NCBI GenBank assembly: GCA_020851635.1 | Contig: JADZCJ010000124.1 | Coordinates: 1-58,199 of the forward strand | Reading direction: 5' to 3' | Length of the DNA: 58,199 nt | From: Anaerolineae bacterium | GTDB lineage: Bacteria; Chloroflexota; Anaerolineae; UBA4142; SHND01 | Shown: piece by piece, positions 34,526-42,702 of the stretch | How the letters are laid out: each line of letters opens with the position of its first letter | Position numbering within the stretch: the stretch's first letter is position 1 | Made by a program: the position numbers and the translations under genes | The notes under the pieces: model-generated | Seen by the model: only the letters and a program-made list of their open reading frames with translations | Databases searched by the model: none | What the model was told of the DNA's origin: nothing

Positions 34526-35482
34526 TTATTGCGCGCTTTTGAGATATTCGTAGAGCGCGCCCAGGTCCTCATCGTTCATTTGGGCGGCGTTTTCCCACGG
34601 CATTTTGAGATCCGAACCATCGGGACGCTTGCCCGTGCGCATCATTTTGACAAAATCCTCGTGCGAAATCTGCGCTGTAAAGAGGCGCGCATTGGGCACA
34701 CCCACCGGGTCCATGGCGCTCGGTTCGGCGCCGGTCATGTTCGGTCCATGACAGCCGCGACATTCGCCAAAGGTCGCCACGTATTTCCCATACTCGGCAT
34801 TTGCGCCCGGCGCAGGCGCGGTGATGACCCCCATGCGCGCTTCAGGAATCGGAAACATCCCCGCCCCCATAAACAACAATCCCAGCGCATTGAATTGCGT
34901 GCCTTGCGCAAGATCGTTGCCGTTCGGCGTCGGCGGCTGCGAACGCATATAGGCGATCAGCGCCTTGGTGTCGTCGTCGCTCAAATCACGATACGGCATA
35001 AAACTCATAAACCCGGCAAGAGACCCGTCCTTGGTAACGCCGTGACGGATCGCCCGAAACAGTTCCCCGTCCGTGCGCTCTGCCAGGATGCCCGCCGGAG
35101 TGAGGTTGCGCGAGACCATGTTCCCAATAGGGATTGGAATCTCTTTGCTAAAATCCATGCCGCCGACCAACACGCCGGTCTTGTCCGGGTCATGACAGCC
35201 CGCGCAGCTCACCTGGGCGATATATTTGCCGCGGGCGATCTGTTCGGGCGTCGCTTCGACCTTGAGATTCGCGTCCAGCGCCGAAGGCGGCATATACACC
35301 GTCATAAACCCCTTGCCGACGCCAAAAGTGATCGCGGCAAAAAGCAGCGTCGCCAATGTGCCCAAAATGCCGCCGACAATTTTTACCCACATCTTTTTCG
35401 AACGGATCGCGCGATAGGTGAGCCAGCCAAAGAGGACGACCAGCGCGATGAGAATGACTAGCACGATGAGATTGCCGAACAT
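34526..35482 (-). CDS. Membrane-anchored diheme cytochrome c
   Basis: 318 residues. Two hydrophobic helices (about 4-22 and 33-55) anchor a periplasmic part with two CxxCH sites: C93/C96/H97 (CAGCH) and C241/C244/H245 (CRGCH). Downstream Met residues in FMPYRD (about 161) and MPWENAAQMND (about 293) are candidate distal ligands, one per domain. It looks like a class I diheme cytochrome of the type that donates to or accepts from terminal oxidoreductases. It follows a cupredoxin gene by 12 bp on the same strand, so both are probably cotranscribed and share a redox route, possibly with the molybdoenzyme encoded 7 kb downstream; that last link is inference. Confidence 0.85.
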   Translation of the reverse strand: MFGNLIVLVILIALVVLFGWLTYRAIRSKKMWVKIVGGILGTLATLLFAAITFGVGKGFMTVYMPPSALDANLKVEATPEQIARGKYIAQVSCAGCHDPDKTGVLVGGMDFSKEIPIPIGNMVSRNLTPAGILAERTDGELFRAIRHGVTKDGSLAGFMSFMPYRDLSDDDTKALIAYMRSQPPTPNGNDLAQGTQFNALGLLFMGAGMFPIPEARMGVITAPAPGANAEYGKYVATFGECRGCHGPNMTGAEPSAMDPVGVPNARLFTAQISHEDFVKMMRTGKRPDGSDLKMPWENAAQMNDEDLGALYEYLKSAQ

Positions 35483-35494
35483 GATGTTACCCCC

Positions 35495-35863
35495 TTATGG
35501 TTTGACCTCAATGGTCCCGCGCATGTTGGGATGCGGCAGGCAGACAAGCGCATAGACGCCTGTAGTCTGCGGTGTAAACTCGACTACCGCATTGCCGCGT
35601 GCGGGGATATTTTGATTGACGCCGAGTTCCTGGATGGTAAAAGTGTGACTCACCGCATCGTCATTGCGGACAACGAGCCGTGTGATTTCGCCGGGGTGGG
35701 CGTACAGCGTCTGCGGCGCAAATTGATAATTCTTCATGGCGATCTGTGCGCCGCCCGCACCCCCGCTTGCCCCACAGCCCATGACGCTTGATGCCCCGAG
35801 CAGAATCCCGAGCGCGACAACAGCGTGTTTGGTCCGAATTGCAAAAAACGTGCGACTCGTCAT
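35495..35863 (-). CDS. Cupredoxin-domain lipoprotein
   Basis: 122 residues from the ATG at 35861-35863, chosen over an ATG 12 codons upstream because AAGGGGG precedes it at a good distance and the signal then starts properly. A lipobox-like SSVMGC puts the lipidated Cys at 30. The rest is a cupredoxin fold with a full type 1 copper set: His73 (SHTFTI), Cys108, His111 and Met114 (CLPHPNM). It would be an outer-leaflet or periplasmic electron carrier. Its short mature length (about 92) fits plastocyanin/amicyanin-like domains. The diheme cytochrome gene follows by 12 bp. Confidence 0.85.
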   Translation of the reverse strand: MTSRTFFAIRTKHAVVALGILLGASSVMGCGASGGAGGAQIAMKNYQFAPQTLYAHPGEITRLVVRNDDAVSHTFTIQELGVNQNIPARGNAVVEFTPQTTGVYALVCLPHPNMRGTIEVKP

Positions 35864-35972
35864 ACGGCACCCCCTTGCCAGGATTGGCGTTGCATTCAAC
35901 TCTTTCCCGCATAGGGTACCGCATGAGCGTAACGGGAGCGTTACGAAAGGCGTTACGGCGCGCCAACAAACC

Positions 35973-36461
35973 TCAAAATGGTTTGAACATCATCAACCAC
36001 AAAAGCGCCAGCAGCCCCGCCCATCCGATCAGCGAGCTATACATCGCTCGCGGCGATTCCAACATCCGCGCCAATTCCGCATCGCCAATGGGCGGCTCTT
36101 GCGGCTGCGGTTTGCCTTTGATTCTGTATGGCAGTCCCGCCGCTTTCCGCAGACCGCTATAATACGGCTCGGCATAGACCGACATGGCGACGATGATGAC
36201 GACCAAAAGCGCCAGCGATGCCCAAATCCAGCCCTGCCCCCACCAATTCAACAGGAATCCGCCCGCGATCCCCGTCACCAGAATGAGCAGCAGCCCGCCC
36301 CACATCATCCCATATGTGCTCGGCGAAAGCAGCAAGAGCGCGCGCACCCGTTCCATATTCTGTTCGCGGCGCAAGGCAAATGCGACCGCGTTCGAAGCGC
36401 CGTGCGCAAGCAGAAACACAAATACTCCGACAACGTGCAGAAAAATAACGAGGTCGTACAT
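35973..36461 (-). CDS. Four-helix membrane protein (DUF2269-like)
   Basis: 162 residues from the ATG at 36459-36461, which has AAAAGGAG eight bases upstream; an earlier ATG nine codons upstream lacks this. About four helices (near 2-22, 44-65, 74-96, 140-160). LVIFLHVVGVFVFLLAHGAS at the start, with two His in helix one, is typical of DUF2269-type small membrane proteins of unknown function, some of which look heme-binding. A cytoplasmic Pro-rich loop lies near 115-128. It precedes the cupredoxin gene by 109 bp on the same strand and may belong to the same respiratory cluster. Confidence 0.65.
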   Translation of the reverse strand: MYDLVIFLHVVGVFVFLLAHGASNAVAFALRREQNMERVRALLLLSPSTYGMMWGGLLLILVTGIAGGFLLNWWGQGWIWASLALLVVIIVAMSVYAEPYYSGLRKAAGLPYRIKGKPQPQEPPIGDAELARMLESPRAMYSSLIGWAGLLALLWLMMFKPF

Positions 36462-36573
36462 GGTGATTGGCTCCTTTTGGTCGTGCAATGTAGAGTGTCT
36501 ATAGAACCAATATACCGCGCAAGCGCAACGAATTCGTTACCAAAACCGTTACCGACCCGGACGTCAAGGACGC

Positions 36574-36609
36574 AAAAAATGCCGGCGCGACCACAAGGAT
36601 CGCGCCGGC
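36574..36609 (-). terminator. Strong intrinsic terminator
   Basis: GCCGGCGCGA (36581-36590) pairs perfectly with TCGCGCCGGC (36600-36609) around a nine-base loop, and the minus strand follows it with a T run (36574-36579). It ends the aminotransferase/epimerase operon after the stop at 36756 and insulates the small membrane-protein gene. The rest of 36462-36755 shows nothing else. Confidence 0.9.
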
Positions 36610-36755
36610 ACAAGACAGCCGCGCTGCGACACTGAATGCGATTGTCGAACAGAGAATACGGGCAAAGCCACTACAGCGAAAGAGATCATTGTCTGGCATT
36701 GGCTCCCCTCTTTTGGGTTGCGCCCGGTTTGCACTCGGACGGTCGAGCAAAAGGG

Positions 36756-37193
36756 TCAGGTCTGCGCCGGCTTTTTCTCCGCCAGGTGAATGAGCACCCC
36801 GAATGCCTCTTTCGGATGCACAAACGCCTCGCGCCACACCTTGCCCTCGAACGTGACGCCCGGGGCATAGTTGTGACGATACGCGATTTTTCCCCCGCGC
36901 GCTTCAAACTCCCGCACCGCCGCGTCGAGGTCGTCCACCTCAAAGGTGATGTGATGCACGCCCGGTCCGCCGCGCGCCTTGAGAAAACGCGCGACCGGTG
37001 AATCGTCGCGCGTCGCCTGCAAAAGTTCCATTCTGCTTTCACCCACATTAAAGGGTTGATAGCGAATGCCCATATCCTCGATGTTTTCGATGGGCAAAAA
37101 TTCAGCGCCAAAACACTGTTCAAAAAAGGCGCGGGCTTGTTCCAGGTCCGGGACCGCCAGCGCCACGCGTTCGATGCGTTTTACAAATGTCAT
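36756..37193 (-). CDS. Methylmalonyl-CoA epimerase-like glyoxalase-fold protein
   Basis: 145 residues with the paired beta-alpha-beta-beta-beta units of the vicinal oxygen chelate fold: IERVALAVPDLEQARAFFEQ near 6-25 and GVHHITFEVDDLDAAVREFEARGG near 77-100. His near 80 and the C-terminal AFGVLIHLAEK carry the usual metal-binding positions. The length and the GPGVHHITFEV block resemble methylmalonyl-CoA epimerase, but lactoylglutathione lyase-type relatives cannot be excluded. Its ATG region overlaps the end of the aminotransferase gene by 4 nt, so it is the last gene of the long operon that begins with iorA. A strong terminator follows. Confidence 0.7.
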   Translation of the reverse strand: MTFVKRIERVALAVPDLEQARAFFEQCFGAEFLPIENIEDMGIRYQPFNVGESRMELLQATRDDSPVARFLKARGGPGVHHITFEVDDLDAAVREFEARGGKIAYRHNYAPGVTFEGKVWREAFVHPKEAFGVLIHLAEKKPAQT

Positions 37194-38329
37194 GCCTGCT
37201 GCTCCGTGTGATTATTGTGCAAAACATCCTGCAACGCGCGCAAAAACATCTCATTCTGTGTGTGCGTGCCAATGGTGACGCGCAGCGCGTCCGGCAGCCC
37301 AAAACCGGCAGGCACGCGCACAATCACGCCTCGCTTGAGCAATTCCTCATAAATGAATTGCGCGGGACGCGGCAGGTCCACGAGCAGAATAAAATTTGCG
37401 GCAGTGGGAATAAACGTCAGGTCGAGCTCAGAGAAACCCTCATACAAATAGTGTTTTTCGGTGGCAATCAATTCGCGCACGCGGGCGATGTGCGCATGAT
37501 CGTCCAATGCAGCCATGGCAGCGTAAAAAACCGGGTCGCCCGTGTTGAACACAATTTGCGCGTGATGCAAATACTCGATCATTGCCGGCGTTCCCAGCGC
37601 ATAACCGAGTCGCAGGTTCGCCATGCCGTGCACTTTGGAAAAACCGCGCAGCAGCAAAACCTGGTCGCGTCCCTGTTGGATATACGCGACCGCGTTGGAA
37701 TAGTGGGGGTCCTCGACCAGTTCGTAATACGATTCGTCAAAGACGACGACCACATGCGGGGGCACGCGCGCCATGAACTCGTCCACGTGGTCGCGTGAAA
37801 TCAGGGTGCCGGTCGGATTGTTTGGGTTGCAGAGGATGACCAACCGCGTGTCGGGTGTGATGGCGTCGAGCATCGCGTCCAGATCGTGGTGATAGTGCTT
37901 GTGCGGAACGGGGATGCAATTGCCGCCGAATTGCGTGGTGAGAATGCGATAGAGCGGAAATGTCGGGCTGGAATAAACCGTTTCGCCGCCGTCAAAGAGA
38001 AACGCTTCCGCGATCATGCGCAAAATGTCGCCGATGCCGTTCCCCGTCATGAAATTCGCCTGCGTGAGTGTCGTATCGTATTGCGCGTTATAAAGCGTCG
38101 CAAGTTTGCAGCGCAGGTTGCGGTCTCCCATCGCGGGATAACGGTGCGCGTCACGCAAGGCGACTTGGAACGCGGACAGCGCCAGCGGCGACAAGCCGAG
38201 CGGGTTTTCGTTGGACGCCAGCTTGACTACCTCGGTCAACCCATATTCTTCTTGCACCTCTTCGATGGGCTTGCCCGCGATATATAGCGGCACGTCGAGC
38301 AGATTAGGGTTCAGTTTGAGATGCTGCAT
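37190..38329 (-). CDS. hisC: Histidinol-phosphate aminotransferase-type PLP enzyme
   Basis: 379 residues of fold-type I aminotransferase. KLASNENPLGLSPLAL near 35-50 is the family N-terminal motif, LCNPNNPTGTLIS near 160-172 binds PLP, DESYYEL near 197 and LRGFSKVHGMANLRLGYALG near 225-243 carry the cofactor Asp and Lys, with the Arg of the last block holding the substrate. These are HisC features. However, the gene is embedded between a molybdenum hydroxylase and an epimerase downstream of iorAB, and HisC-like enzymes often transaminate aromatic amino acids. Thus an aromatic aminotransferase feeding arylpyruvate to IorAB is a real alternative. It overlaps the previous gene by 26 nt. Confidence 0.8.
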   Translation of the reverse strand: MQHLKLNPNLLDVPLYIAGKPIEEVQEEYGLTEVVKLASNENPLGLSPLALSAFQVALRDAHRYPAMGDRNLRCKLATLYNAQYDTTLTQANFMTGNGIGDILRMIAEAFLFDGGETVYSSPTFPLYRILTTQFGGNCIPVPHKHYHHDLDAMLDAITPDTRLVILCNPNNPTGTLISRDHVDEFMARVPPHVVVVFDESYYELVEDPHYSNAVAYIQQGRDQVLLLRGFSKVHGMANLRLGYALGTPAMIEYLHHAQIVFNTGDPVFYAAMAALDDHAHIARVRELIATEKHYLYEGFSELDLTFIPTAANFILLVDLPRPAQFIYEELLKRGVIVRVPAGFGLPDALRVTIGTHTQNEMFLRALQDVLHNNHTEQQA

Positions 38330-40655
38330 TGCTCTCGCCCTTGATTATTGCCGCCAGCACGCGTTCCCCCGTCATCGGCAAGCGGCGCAGCCGCACACCG
38401 GTGGCGTCAAAGATCGCGTTGGCAATGGCAGCCGCGGTCGGTGTCCCGCCCATTTCACCCACGCCTTTTGCCCCGAACGGTCCTTCCGGGTCGGCGGTCT
38501 CGATCAACACGGTTTCGATCTCTGGCATATCGAGCGCGGTCGGCACACGATAGTCCAAAAAGGTCGGATTCAGGATCTGTCCGTCGCGCACCAGCAATTC
38601 TTCGGTGAGGGCATAGCCCACGCCCATCTGCACCCCCCCTTCGATTTGCCCCTCGCAATACATCGGGTTGATCGCGCGTCCGACGTCGTGCGCGGCAACC
38701 AGTCTCAACACGCGCACCTTGCCCGTTTCCATATCCACCAGGACCTCCACCGCTTGCGCGCCAAAGCCGAACGCGGCGGAAATATTTCCCTTATAAGTAT
38801 CCTTGTCCACCAACTGCGTCGGCGGGTCATACCAACCGGTGCCGATCACAAACGTGCCGCCCTCGCGATAATGCAGCGCGCGCACGACCTTGTCGAACGC
38901 CACTTGCCTGCCGTCATCTTTGACCCGCACGATCCGATCGCCGATTTCAAGCGCGTCGGCTGAAACATTCAACATCTGCGCCGCGTGCGCGAGAATCTGC
39001 CGTTTTGCGTCTTGTGCCGCGCGCCACGCCGCATTTCCCGCAATAAAGGTCGTCCGACTGGCGTGCACACCCACATCCCAGGGCTTGACAGAGGTGTCGG
39101 AATTGATGACCGTCACATCTTCGAGACGCACCCCCATCGCTTCGGCAACGATCTGCGCGAGCGCCGTTTCGGAACCCTGTCCGATCTCGGTCGAACCCGT
39201 CACCAGCGTCACCCGCCCAAAATCATCCACCTTGACCGTCGCCCCACAACCGTCACTCCGATAAATTCGCGCGCCCCCTCCGACATTGAGCGTGCACGCG
39301 ATGCCGACCCCGCGGCGCACATGGGGTTCGTCCGTCTCAAACCGTCGTTCGTCCGTTGCCGCCCGCGACTCCCATCCAATCCGCTGCGCCGCTTCCGTGA
39401 TGCACTCGCGCAGACCGCAGCTGGTGATTTTCAACCCTTGCGGTGTCTCTTCGTTCGGCTGGTTCGCGTTTTTCAGACGAAACTCGACCGGGTCCATGCC
39501 CAATTTCTCTGCGAGTTCGTCCATTTGCACTTCGGTAAAAAAAGTGGACTGGGGATTGCCATAGCCGCGCATTGCGCCCGTAGGCAGATTGTTTGTATAC
39601 ACCACGTCGGCGACAAACTTGGCGTGCGGCACGCGATACAAACTGGCAACCGTCTCCATCATGACGAGCGGCGTGACCGCGCCCCATGAAATATATGCGC
39701 CCGCGTCGAGCACGAGCCGCGCCTCGCGCGCCCACAACGTCCCATCGTGCCGGGCAGCGCTGCGCATCCGCACGATGGCGGGCTGACGATGCGCGCTGGC
39801 AAAAAATTCTTCGGTGCGCGAAAAAGAGATGCGTACCGGCTTGCCCGTTGCCTGGGCGAGTTGGACGGTGATCGGCTCGAACGGATAAACATCCAGCCCC
39901 CGCCCGAACGAGCCGCCGATCGTGGGCTGAATGACGCGAATTTCGCGCCCCGGAATGCCCAGCGCCTCGGACAGGTCACGCTGCAAGAGAAAGGGAATCT
40001 GGGTCGTGCTCCAGACCGTCAAATGCCCCTGCAAATCAAATGCGGCGAGACAAAACGCCGTTTCCATCGCGCTGTGTGTGACATACGGCAGGTCAAAATC
40101 ACCCTCGACGACAACGTCGGCAGAATCAAAAGCGCGTTCCGCATCGCCATGCGAATAATCATACCGGGTAAACAGGTTCGAGGGCTTGTCGTGGTGGATT
40201 TTCGGCGCGCCCTCGACCAGCGCGGCGCGCGGGTCAAAGACCGCAGGCAGCTCGTCATACTCGACACGAATCAGCTCCAACGCCTCGTTCGCGGTATCCT
40301 CGTCAACGGCGGCGACCGCTGCCACTTCATCCCGCCGACAGCGCACCTTGTCGCCCTTGAGGGGCGTATTGTCAGTGCCATAACCGAATTTGCGCCCGGG
40401 ATTGTTTGCGCCCGTGATGACGGCTCTGACGCCGCGCAGTTTCTGCGCGCGCGCAATATCTACCGAGACGATGCGCGCGTGCGGCACATTGGCATAGAGA
40501 ATTTTGCCGACGAGCATCCCGGGCAGAGTCACATCATGCCCATACTGCGCGCGTCCCGTCGCCTTGTCCAGCGCATCCAGTTTCGGGACCCGTTTGCCGA
40601 TGATGCCCGGTGATTGGCTGCCGGAGCCATTGGGTGGTTTTGTCGCGTCTGACAC
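38304..40655 (-). CDS. Xanthine dehydrogenase-family molybdopterin subunit
   Basis: 783 residues from the GTG at 40653-40655, which has GAGG just upstream and follows the stop of the Fe-S subunit by 7 nt; the open frame extends upstream but through that gene. The aldehyde oxidase/xanthine dehydrogenase a/b hammerhead begins at KRVPKLDALDKATGRAQYG. GGSFGRG near 258 and PTGAMRGYGNPQSTFF near 365 are cofactor-binding blocks, and GAKGVGEMGGTPTAAAIA near 735-752 contains the catalytic Glu. The AYRCSFR loop of CO dehydrogenase is not present, so CoxL is unlikely. Substrate may be a purine, aldehyde or aromatic N-heterocycle. Operon position next to iorAB favours an aldehyde or aryl compound. Confidence 0.85.
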   Translation of the reverse strand: MSDATKPPNGSGSQSPGIIGKRVPKLDALDKATGRAQYGHDVTLPGMLVGKILYANVPHARIVSVDIARAQKLRGVRAVITGANNPGRKFGYGTDNTPLKGDKVRCRRDEVAAVAAVDEDTANEALELIRVEYDELPAVFDPRAALVEGAPKIHHDKPSNLFTRYDYSHGDAERAFDSADVVVEGDFDLPYVTHSAMETAFCLAAFDLQGHLTVWSTTQIPFLLQRDLSEALGIPGREIRVIQPTIGGSFGRGLDVYPFEPITVQLAQATGKPVRISFSRTEEFFASAHRQPAIVRMRSAARHDGTLWAREARLVLDAGAYISWGAVTPLVMMETVASLYRVPHAKFVADVVYTNNLPTGAMRGYGNPQSTFFTEVQMDELAEKLGMDPVEFRLKNANQPNEETPQGLKITSCGLRECITEAAQRIGWESRAATDERRFETDEPHVRRGVGIACTLNVGGGARIYRSDGCGATVKVDDFGRVTLVTGSTEIGQGSETALAQIVAEAMGVRLEDVTVINSDTSVKPWDVGVHASRTTFIAGNAAWRAAQDAKRQILAHAAQMLNVSADALEIGDRIVRVKDDGRQVAFDKVVRALHYREGGTFVIGTGWYDPPTQLVDKDTYKGNISAAFGFGAQAVEVLVDMETGKVRVLRLVAAHDVGRAINPMYCEGQIEGGVQMGVGYALTEELLVRDGQILNPTFLDYRVPTALDMPEIETVLIETADPEGPFGAKGVGEMGGTPTAAAIANAIFDATGVRLRRLPMTGERVLAAIIKGESNAASQTEP

Positions 40656-40662
40656 ATTTGCC

Positions 40663-41151
40663 TCATTTCGCCGCAGCCAAGACTGCTTCCACGATTTTCT
40701 GATACCCCGTGCAGCGACACAGATTTCCCGCAATCGCTTCGCGCACCTCCGCCTCGTTCGGGTTCGGATTTGCGCGCAACAGCGCAACGGACGATACGAC
40801 AATGCCCGGCGTGCAGTATCCGCATTGAATCCCGCCCTGCGCGACCAGCGCCTTTTGTACGGCGTGCGGTTCGCCGTTCTGCAGCAGCCCTTCCACCGTC
40901 ACGATCGCGCGCCCGTCGCAGTCCGCCGCCAGCACGAGACACGACGGCGCAGGTTCGCCATCCAACAGCACCGTACAGGCGCCACAGTCGCCGCTGTCGC
41001 ACCCCAAATGCGTGCCGCCCAGCTCCAATTCCTCCCGCAGCGTCTGGAGCAGCGTGCGGCGCGGATCAATTTCGAGCTCGTGTTCCTCGCCGTTCACCAC
41101 AAGTAAGATTGGAAAACGCATTTTTGCCATCCGTAAGAGATTGTCCCGCAT
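40663..41151 (-). CDS. 2Fe-2S subunit of molybdenum hydroxylase
   Basis: 162 residues if started at the ATG 41149-41151, which overlaps the preceding TGA in a TGATG arrangement; ATGs ten codons later would also serve. The plant-type [2Fe-2S] cluster uses C51, C56, C59 and C71 (LGCDSGDCGACTV), and the second, helical cluster uses CGYCTPG and NLCRCTGYQ near 110-150. This is the standard small subunit of xanthine dehydrogenase/CO dehydrogenase-type trimeric enzymes. The order FAD, Fe-S, Mo subunit is intact. It relays electrons from the molybdenum site to FAD. Confidence 0.88.
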   Translation of the reverse strand: MRDNLLRMAKMRFPILLVVNGEEHELEIDPRRTLLQTLREELELGGTHLGCDSGDCGACTVLLDGEPAPSCLVLAADCDGRAIVTVEGLLQNGEPHAVQKALVAQGGIQCGYCTPGIVVSSVALLRANPNPNEAEVREAIAGNLCRCTGYQKIVEAVLAAAK

Positions 41152-42023
41152 CACAGCGGGGCGGTCATCAATGCCAACAACTGCCGTCGCGTCAACACCT
41201 CGATCATTTGACGCCGATACCATGCACTGCCGCGCACATCGTCAATGGGCTGCGCCTCGCTCGCCGCCAGACGCGCCGCTTCCTGAATCCGCTCCCGTGT
41301 CAAGTCATTGCCGCGCAGAATCTCTTCGGCGCGCTTGGCGCGGCGCGGCACGGGCGCGACCGCGCCCAACACAATCCGCACATCCAGGCAATTTCGAATC
41401 TCGGCGGCGGACTTTGCAAGTTGCGCCGAAACGGCAACCCCCGCAATCGCAATATCCATCGCCTCACGATGCTCGAGCTTGACATAGGAACAAAAAAATC
41501 CGTCCGCAGGGCGCGGGATAAAAATGGCGCGCAAAATTTCGCCGGGAACGAGCGCGTTCTGTCCGGGTCCGACAAAAAAATCCTCGAGCGGCAGGATGCG
41601 CTCATGGTCTCTGCCGGCAATATCTGCGCGCGCGCCCAGAGCGATCAACGGCGGCGCCATGTCGGCGGAAGGTGACGCATTGCACAAATTCCCGCCGACG
41701 GTCGCCAGCGAACGCACCTGGACGCCCGCCATTTTTGACGCGGTGCGCGCCAGTACGGGAAATTGTCCTCGCGCCTCCGCTGACCGGATGATCTCGCCCA
41801 GCGTCACACGCGCGCCGAGCTGCAGTTCGCCGTTCATTTCCATCGCGCGCAGCGCGGCGATGCGATTGAGACTGACCACCGCACGCGGCGTCCATTGACC
41901 GCGTTTCATCCGTATCAGCAGGTCGGTGCCGCCCGCCAGCGCGCGTCCCTCTCGACCGTAATCGGCAAGGATTTTGCTCGCGTCGCCGATCGTGGCGGGC
42001 TTGAAAAATTCAAACGGTTTCAT
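41151..42023 (-). CDS. FAD-binding subunit of molybdenum hydroxylase
   Basis: 290 residues from the ATG at 42021-42023, which overlaps the stop of iorB (ATGA). The FAD-binding motifs are ALAGGTDLLIRMKRG near 28-42 and SLATVGGNLCNASPSADMAPPL near 103-124 (TVGGN is the classic second motif). The C-terminal CO_deh_flav_C domain follows from about 175. Together with the next two genes it makes an alpha-beta-gamma hydroxylase. Overlapping stops and starts from iorB through the three subunits show tight cotranslation. Confidence 0.88.
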   Translation of the reverse strand: MKPFEFFKPATIGDASKILADYGREGRALAGGTDLLIRMKRGQWTPRAVVSLNRIAALRAMEMNGELQLGARVTLGEIIRSAEARGQFPVLARTASKMAGVQVRSLATVGGNLCNASPSADMAPPLIALGARADIAGRDHERILPLEDFFVGPGQNALVPGEILRAIFIPRPADGFFCSYVKLEHREAMDIAIAGVAVSAQLAKSAAEIRNCLDVRIVLGAVAPVPRRAKRAEEILRGNDLTRERIQEAARLAASEAQPIDDVRGSAWYRRQMIEVLTRRQLLALMTAPL

Positions 42024-42646
42024 GTGTTCGAAATTTGGCGCTGAGAAACCGGCGATGCGGCAGCATCCTGTTCCGGGGTCTCCCAACTCCAACTTGGCGC
42101 TCCCGCCTGCCATCCCATGTCAAATGCTTCCAGGTCAATCTGCGCAAAACGGGCAGGAGCGACGCGCGCAATCGTCTCCCGCACTGCCGCGCGCGTAAAG
42201 GGAAAATTCTCGCAATGACAGGCATAACCGAGCAAGGCGAGATTTGCGACCGAGGCGCGCCCCAGCTGCTGCGCCGCGCGGTCGGCGTCAAACATCGCAA
42301 GCGTAATATCCAACGCATCGAGCCGCGCGCGCACCCGCACATCCGGAAAATCGGCGAGCGCCGTGTTGACTATCGCCGTGCCGCCCGGACGCACAAAGGC
42401 GAGATTCCGGTACGCTTCGCCCACGTCATGCGCGATCAAAAAATCGGCGGTGCCTTTGCGAATCAACGGCGCATCCGAATCGCCCATTTTCAGGTGCGAA
42501 ACCACCGAACCGCCACGCTGACTCATTCCGTGCGTCTCGGCGCCGGTCACCTGCCAGCCCTGCGTAACAGCGCACTCTGCCAGCACTTGATGCGCAAACA
42601 ACACACCCTGACCGCCAATCCCTGCAAGAATAATATTTGTTCCCAT
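42020..42646 (-). CDS. iorB: Indolepyruvate:ferredoxin oxidoreductase beta subunit
   Basis: 208 residues. The N-terminus MGTNIILAGIGGQGVLFAHQ and the following TGAETHGMSQRGGSVVSHLK are diagnostic of IorB (the gamma-type domain of 2-oxoacid:ferredoxin oxidoreductases). With IorA it oxidatively decarboxylates arylpyruvates from Trp, Phe and Tyr to aryl-acetyl-CoA with reduction of ferredoxin. The C-terminal about 30 residues are Ser/Gln-rich and overrun into the next gene by 4 nt. The gene follows iorA by 56 bp on the same strand. Oxygen sensitivity of the pair suggests anaerobic or micro-oxic growth. Confidence 0.9.
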   Translation of the reverse strand: MGTNIILAGIGGQGVLFAHQVLAECAVTQGWQVTGAETHGMSQRGGSVVSHLKMGDSDAPLIRKGTADFLIAHDVGEAYRNLAFVRPGGTAIVNTALADFPDVRVRARLDALDITLAMFDADRAAQQLGRASVANLALLGYACHCENFPFTRAAVRETIARVAPARFAQIDLEAFDMGWQAGAPSWSWETPEQDAAASPVSQRQISNT

Positions 42647-42702
42647 CGCAAAAGGCGACGGATGGTGAGCTCTTTGGCTTCGCCACCCGTCTCTTGTTCA
42701 CC

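Noticed and set aside
38304-40655. Carbon monoxide dehydrogenase large subunit
   Set aside because: The three-subunit order fits, but the AYRCSFR loop of form I and a comparable form II loop are absent; the loop reads AMRGYGNP, as in other xanthine dehydrogenase-family enzymes.
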